From: Fremontodendron californicum
Lineage: Eukaryota > Streptophyta > Magnoliopsida > Malvales > Malvaceae
NCBI GenBank assembly: GCA_030761205.1
Contig: JAULJL010000027.1
Span: 6,949,001-7,013,000, forward strand
DNA length: 64,000 bases
Reading direction: 5' to 3'
Shown here: positions 59,425 to 64,000 of the stretch, piece after piece
Layout: each line of letters starts with the position of its first letter
Position numbering within the stretch: position 1 is the stretch's first letter
Notes under the pieces: generated by a model
What the model saw: the letters and a program-made list of their open reading frames with translations, nothing else
What the model was told of the DNA's origin: nothing
Databases searched by the model: none
Made by a program: the position numbers and the translations under genes

Positions 59425-61004
59425 ACGAAATGTCGGAGAGAGGTAGAGTTGGACTTGCGAATCATAAAATAGGCTAGAGGAATATCGAAGTTTGAGTCGA
59501 GACGCATTTCGATATTTAAATTAATGGATGTTTTGAAAAAATTTATAGATAGGTTAAAATAATAAGTAGAGAGAATGCTAAAGTGTTTAGAAAAAATTAT
59601 TTGAAATAGCGTTTACTTATCTTTTTATATCAGAATTTTTTTATATTATTCGATAGGTATAAAACAATTGTGTGTTTTATGGAAATAACAAATGTCTGTT
59701 ATATAAAGATAAACAATATTAGGTATTTATATTATTAATAAAATGATTGATTGAATTTGATGTCACTTGATCAAGTGACATCAACTTAATTGATGAAATG
59801 ACACAAAAAAATTTAAGTTAAATTATAATAAATTTATAAAATAAAAGATAAAAAAATATCATTTTAATTTTAATATTGTTTAATGAAGCTATGCATTTTT
59901 TTTTCTTTCTTTTTAACACTGACCACATATTTCTCTCGAAGTAAAATCCAAGAGCAATTTTCTTTTTCTCATATACTACTACCAATAAAAAAAAAAAAAA
60001 AAAGGAATATGCGTGAGAGCTACACAAATATCACCAAAAGTGAGAGAAAATGAAAGTGCCAACTTAATTTAATTTGGAATCCCATCATTGTTTTCTTTTT
60101 ATCATGACCATATTTAATTACATCTCTCTTTTCTTTTTCTTTTTTTCAAATCCCTTCTTTATTTGGCCAAACAAAAGAGTCTCTTCTGTAGAACAAAAAT
60201 AATATAATACTTCTTTCAAAAAAAAAAAAATATATAATACTAATGGTGAAGGGGACAAATTGCTCAAGTCAGTCCCAACATCAAATCAACATTTTTTTAA
60301 TCAGACCAGCAATTTGCACTTATCCTAATTCTAAAACATATTCAGAGTCTCTAAACAAAAATAAATATTAAATATTTTTTACAAAATGATTTAAGCTCGA
60401 GCTTGAATAAACCTAAGACTCGGGTAAGTGAGATAAATATATTCATGGATTGAGTTATTCGTTCGATTCAATTCAATTCAATTTGAAATCAGTTTTAGAC
60501 ATTATTTTTTAGATTTAATTTCGATCCAACTTGAATTATTATTTAATTAATAATTTTTTATTTAAATTTAATTTTAAAAATATATAAAAATTAATATCAA
60601 ACAATTTTAAAATTTTTTAATAATAAAATAAACTTTTTGGATTTAACAAATCAAACAAAATCTTGAAAAAAAAATTAATGATCAATAGAGCCCGACCTTA
60701 ACTAACCCATAAATAGGTTTAATTATGACGAAATGTAAGCAAATTTTTGGTTAATTAATTAGAAGCATATTAAAATGAAGAAAAAGAATTTATGATTTTC
60801 TGAAGCTTAAAGTTAAAATTGATGGTCTTTGACTTGAGACCTTAGAAAATTTGGAATTTGGAGTTTGGACCACCTTATCTCTAAAGTCAAGCATTGTAGG
60901 TAGGCTAGGCTGCGCCGCCCTCGTGATTAGAAAGTTTCCCAAATTCCAATCATATGGGATTACGAGGACACACCGTATATTAATTTCAACTTTTTTTTTT
61001 TTTT
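59425..61004. other. Intergenic AT-rich DNA, no gene seen
   Basis: Contains A/T runs and weak repeat fragments. The open frame at 60027-59818 is low-complexity. No domain or RNA gene was recognised. Confidence 0.55.
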
Positions 61005-61600
61005 TGAATTAAGGTAAATTTATCATTATAATTTAATTTAATATTGAATTTTACATTTTAATTTTATTTAAATAAATTTTGTCACTCAATATTAATTTTG
61101 AGTGATTTAAAAACAAAATTTAATAAAATAAAATATTCTTTCAAATAATTTATTTTAATAATTAACAATAAAAATTTAATTAATAAAAAATATTAAAAAA
61201 TTAAAAATTAACATAAAATTTTTATTTTATAAAAAATTAAACTTAATTTTTTTTGGTATTTCTTTTATTTTTTTCAAGTATTTCTTTTATAAAATAAAAA
61301 ATTTATGTTAATTTTTTAATTTTTTATAAATTAATTTATTTTTATTTATTATTAAAATGAAATATTTGAAGAAAATTTTTTTGGTTAAATTTTATCTTCA
61401 AATCATCCAAAATCAATGTTGAGTGATAAAATTCAATTAAAAAATCAAAATTTAATTGCAAAATTCAATCAAATATAAATAGAGTAGCAAATTTATCATT
61501 AATTTAAAAATACAATAACAAATATCAATCAAAATAAAATATAATGACAAATTTCAATATCCACTTATACTATGATGACAAATTTATCCTTTAACTTTTT
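61005..61600. mobile_element. ~590-bp AT-rich fold-back (long inverted repeat) element
   Basis: The left arm reads AAGGTAAATTTATCATTATA, then TTGTCACTCAATATTAATTT. The right arm reads AATCAATGTTGAGTGATAAA, then TATGATGACAAATTTATCC, its approximate complement, with the centre near 61280. AGTATTTCTTTTATAAAATA and its inverted partner meet near the midpoint. It resembles the MITE at 25985-26336 at its ends. Confidence 0.65.
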
Positions 61601-61779
61601 TTTTTTTCAATTTATTTTTGCATAAATCAACTGAGTTATGAACTTATGATGTTATGGTACTATGCCTTAATTAAGAACATAATGCGAAAAATCCTACAAA
61701 GGGGTACTCAAATTTCAATTATATAACAATTTTAATTTGGTACATCTTAGGTATAATATATCGAACATTTAATTCAGAG

Positions 61780-61782
<3 letters not shown>

Positions 61783-61822
<40 letters not shown>
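61783..61822. repeat. (TA)n microsatellite
   Basis: About 40 bp of uninterrupted TA. No element terminus abuts it. Confidence 0.95.
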
Positions 61823-61826
<4 letters not shown>

Positions 61827-62228
61827 GTTCACAGAGTTGGATGTAAAATCCAATTTATATTAGAGAAATTATCTTATTGTCAATAGAGTTTTTAGATTCT
61901 ACAACATACCCTTAGAATATGTTTAAAAAAATATAAAAAAATAATTAAAAAAATAAGAAATGCATCAAACTTTTAATTCTACTTGTAAAGTTTAAATATT
62001 TGACCATCAATCTAAATAAGTTGAAGAACTAACCTATATATTTTTATGTTGTTAAGCAATTGTGTAGACTTCAATAACTTTGGGCCAACAACCAAACTAA
62101 CAAAACTCTTCTTAACATTAGCCCATGCAAGGCCACTGGTCAATTCTAGGTTGATTTACCAGCATATATATAATATAGTATTATAGTTGCATTGAAAATT
62201 GAAAGAGTTTAAAACTCTAAGACTTTGA

Positions 62229-62613
62229 TTGGTAGAGTGAAAAAAAAAAAAAATTAAGGAAAAAAAAAAGAATAGATAAAAAAATCATTTTTTATTTTTA
62301 TTGATGTGCTTGATGAAAAAATGAAAAGAAAAAATGTAATTTTTTTTCAACCATTGATAAAGTTAAAAAATAAAAATAAAAAATATATTATTTTAGCATT
62401 ATACTAATTACATTAAAATGACTCACACCACTCTCATTTTCTTTCCATTTTTCTTTTCAATTTGAAGTAATTTATTTTTGTTAATAGATGTGAAAAATGA
62501 TAATCTTTCTTATTTTCTTTCCTTTCACTTTTTTTTTTACCAAGCACACTCAAATTTTTTTTTTTACTTTTCCACACTCCTCCTTAATCTTTTCATTTTT
62601 TTACTCTACCAAG
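62229..62613. mobile_element. MITE with TTGGTAGAGT termini
   Basis: The left end TTGGTAGAGTGAAAAAAAA is matched by the right end TTTTTTTACTCTACCAA, and ATTAAGG lies just inside both. The interior shares AAGCACACTCAAATTTTTT-type words with 36980-37440 (TGCTTGGTAAAGTGAAAAAG), so a second, duplicated relative is present there. The open frame across its right arm is a by-product of this low-complexity sequence. Confidence 0.5.
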
Positions 62614-62962
62614 CTCAACCTAAGAGAAAACTTTGAGCAGGAGACAAAAATAAAGACCTTGGAAAAGCACAGTAATTTCGACACTTGCAAATTTCTATTT
62701 CATGTGAAAAATTTTCAAGTTCATAACATCATTTTTTTTCATGCAATATTTGACTTAATTTATCTTAACTACCAGCATCCACCATTCATCTTCTTAGTTC
62801 TTACCCACCAAGTAACTTACATGAGAGGAAAGAAGAATAAGAAAGAACAAAACTTCAAAAATAAGAAAGATATGAAAAAACTAAAAAGACTTCAAGGAAT
62901 CGTTAAAGTGGATTTTTTTTTTTTTTAAGACGGTAAAAGCAGAGGCATTCTCGTCGATACCT

Positions 62963-63931
62963 TCACCGGTAGCTTCGGTAGGCAGGGCTGTACATGCAGC
63001 TCTCAGCATACTTCATAAGATCCTTAGGCTGAGGCTGGCGAGTAGCCAAACCTATGAAAAAATGAGATAAATTATATTAAAGATTTAAATAAAGTGGAGT
63101 TGCATTTGCATGTCAAATTATTATCAACAAGAAAGAATTTTACCAAGTTCATATGCTTTAGCTGCAACATTGGCAGCAATATGGGCTGAAATCTTTCTGA
63201 TATTTCTGAATGGTGGGTAAATGAGTCCCTTGTCAAAGTTCTCCTGTGTCACCTGTGCAGCCAAAGCCTCCGCTGTACCCAGAAACGAAGAAAAGGTTTT
63301 AACAACTTGTAAAAAAAAAAAAAGAACCTAGCGGTACTAGTTTTTTAAACCACTGAAAACAAAACAAAATCAGGATGGGGTTAAAAGGTTAGGATCAACT
63401 CTATAGCTCGGATTATCAAAAGCATCTTACATTCCATCATCTTATCAATCAAAACTTCTAAATTTCAATGTCAAACTATGTTGTTCCGACTCTTCAATTT
63501 TTTTTGAAGTACCCATATCCGACGCATATTCGGACATGAGTATGAGGATATGATCTCCAAAGGACCCCCCAAATACATGAAAAAACTTAAAATAAATCAA
63601 ACATATCCGTGTCGGACACAAACCCGTGTCCGACACTCACACCCGAGTCCGAGTAACATAGATGTCAAATGTGAACTTACAGGCTGCCAGAAGCATGTCG
63701 TCATGGACACGGATTGCACCAGACATGATTAAACCCAGACCCAAGCCAGGGAAGATGTATGCATTATTTGCCTGTAGGAGAGAAATATAACAACTCAAAT
63801 CAGCCCTCAATGCAAGACAAAACCAAACATGGAGGTAAAATCGCTTTAGGTACAACCTGCCCAGGCACGAAAACTCTTCCCTTGTATTCTACAGGGTCAA
63901 ATGGGCTTCCACTGGCAAAAATGACTCGACC
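62963..63931 (-). CDS. NADP-ME: NADP-dependent malic enzyme, C-terminal 127 residues (partial)
   Basis: Four exons, 63931-63857, 63771-63681, 63272-63144 and 63051-62963, have GT-AG borders and join into 384 nt ending in TGA. The protein contains GRVIFASGSPFDPVEYKGR, ANNAYIFPGLGLGLIMSGAI, the RVHDDMLLAASEALA helix region, and the terminus YAESCMYSPAYRSYR, which is diagnostic for plant NADP-malic enzyme rather than the mitochondrial NAD form. The enzyme decarboxylates malate to pyruvate with NADPH release, in cytosol or plastid. The transit-peptide region lies outside the window, so location cannot be told. The third intron from the end carries hAT MITE copy 6. The gene continues beyond 64000. 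Confidence 0.95.
63476..63661. mobile_element. hAT-type MITE family, copy 6 (malic enzyme intron)
   Basis: Begins CTATGTTGTTCCGACTC and ends GAGTCCGAGTAACATAG (186 bp). The perfect octamer ATGTCAAA lies at 63468-63475 and 63662-63669. It sits entirely within the intron 63273-63680, 20 bp from the splice donor at its 5' side. Confidence 0.93.
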
Positions 63932-64000
63932 CTGCAAGTGAACAGAAAAGGAAAAAACCATTTAGAGTTGCGTAGTTAACAGTCGTATATAAGTTTGAAT

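Noticed and set aside
62497..62928. 143-residue plus-strand open frame
   Set aside because: Phe/Lys-rich low-complexity translation of a T-rich MITE arm and adjacent A-rich DNA. A similar frame arises from the related repeat at 36920-37377.
1..64000. tRNA, rRNA or microRNA genes
   Set aside because: No complete cloverleaf or rRNA signature was recognised. The only B-box-like sequences sit in SINE-like repeats. Long fold-backs are too AT-rich and long to call microRNA precursors.

Overview
This window is AT-rich plant nuclear DNA, almost certainly from a eudicot. The evidence is GT-AG introns (one of 8.5 kb), plant-specific gene families (a clade A-like PP2C, a KUA1/MYBH-type 1R-MYB, a plant NADP-malic enzyme) and a dense, nested load of plant DNA transposons in long A/T and (TA)n stretches. 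I cannot name the species.

Host genes, all on the minus strand: (1) a possible truncated gene start at 48-1 with a TATA box at 187-194; (2) a four-exon PP2C phosphatase, CDS 25150-12784, 395 aa, with all metal-binding motifs and the Trp that senses ABA-bound receptors in clade A; (3) a three-exon KUA1/MYBH-like MYB repressor, CDS 43036-38984, 349 aa; (4) the last four exons of an NADP-dependent malic enzyme, 63931-62963, which continues past the right edge. Apart from transposon-borne genes I see no other convincing host gene.

Most of the rest is mobile DNA. 26886-31596 is a CACTA-like element lying in a (TA)n tract. It carries no visible transposase but holds pieces of three unrelated host genes, all in one orientation and with splice sites: the start of plastid dihydrolipoamide dehydrogenase, the start of UVR8, and an exon of a neprosin-domain protein. 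A small unrecognised three-exon reading frame follows. 49374-55929 is a near-complete MULE (Mutator-like element) with ~360-375 bp inverted termini and a 9-bp target duplication. It has a MuDR transposase gene interrupted only by a frameshift in an A10 run, and a second gene for a GRF-zinc-finger/coiled-coil/membrane-tail protein. Shorter long-TIR relatives with 9-bp duplications lie at 34797-36226 (which carries a possible exostosin-family gene piece) and 36386-36926.

Other elements: six copies of one ~180-bp hAT-type MITE with 8-bp duplications (four inside or next to genes), a GC-rich hAT MITE (44877-45143), a 295-bp Helitron (43559-43853), a possible second Helitron end (14388), a PIF/Harbinger-like element carrying a 176-bp tandem array (58212-59421), a LINE relic in the PP2C intron (about 20280-21140), SINE-like copies including one split by a nested insertion, a ten-copy ~120-bp repeat array (56745-57935) and a large fold-back (about 61005-61600).

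The host genes share no evident pathway beyond stress and growth control, so the story of the window is transposon biology: gene-fragment capture by a CACTA element, a MULE with a companion gene, and repeated insertion into (TA)n tracts. Exon boundaries come from reading frames and splice signals; no alignment or transcript data were used.
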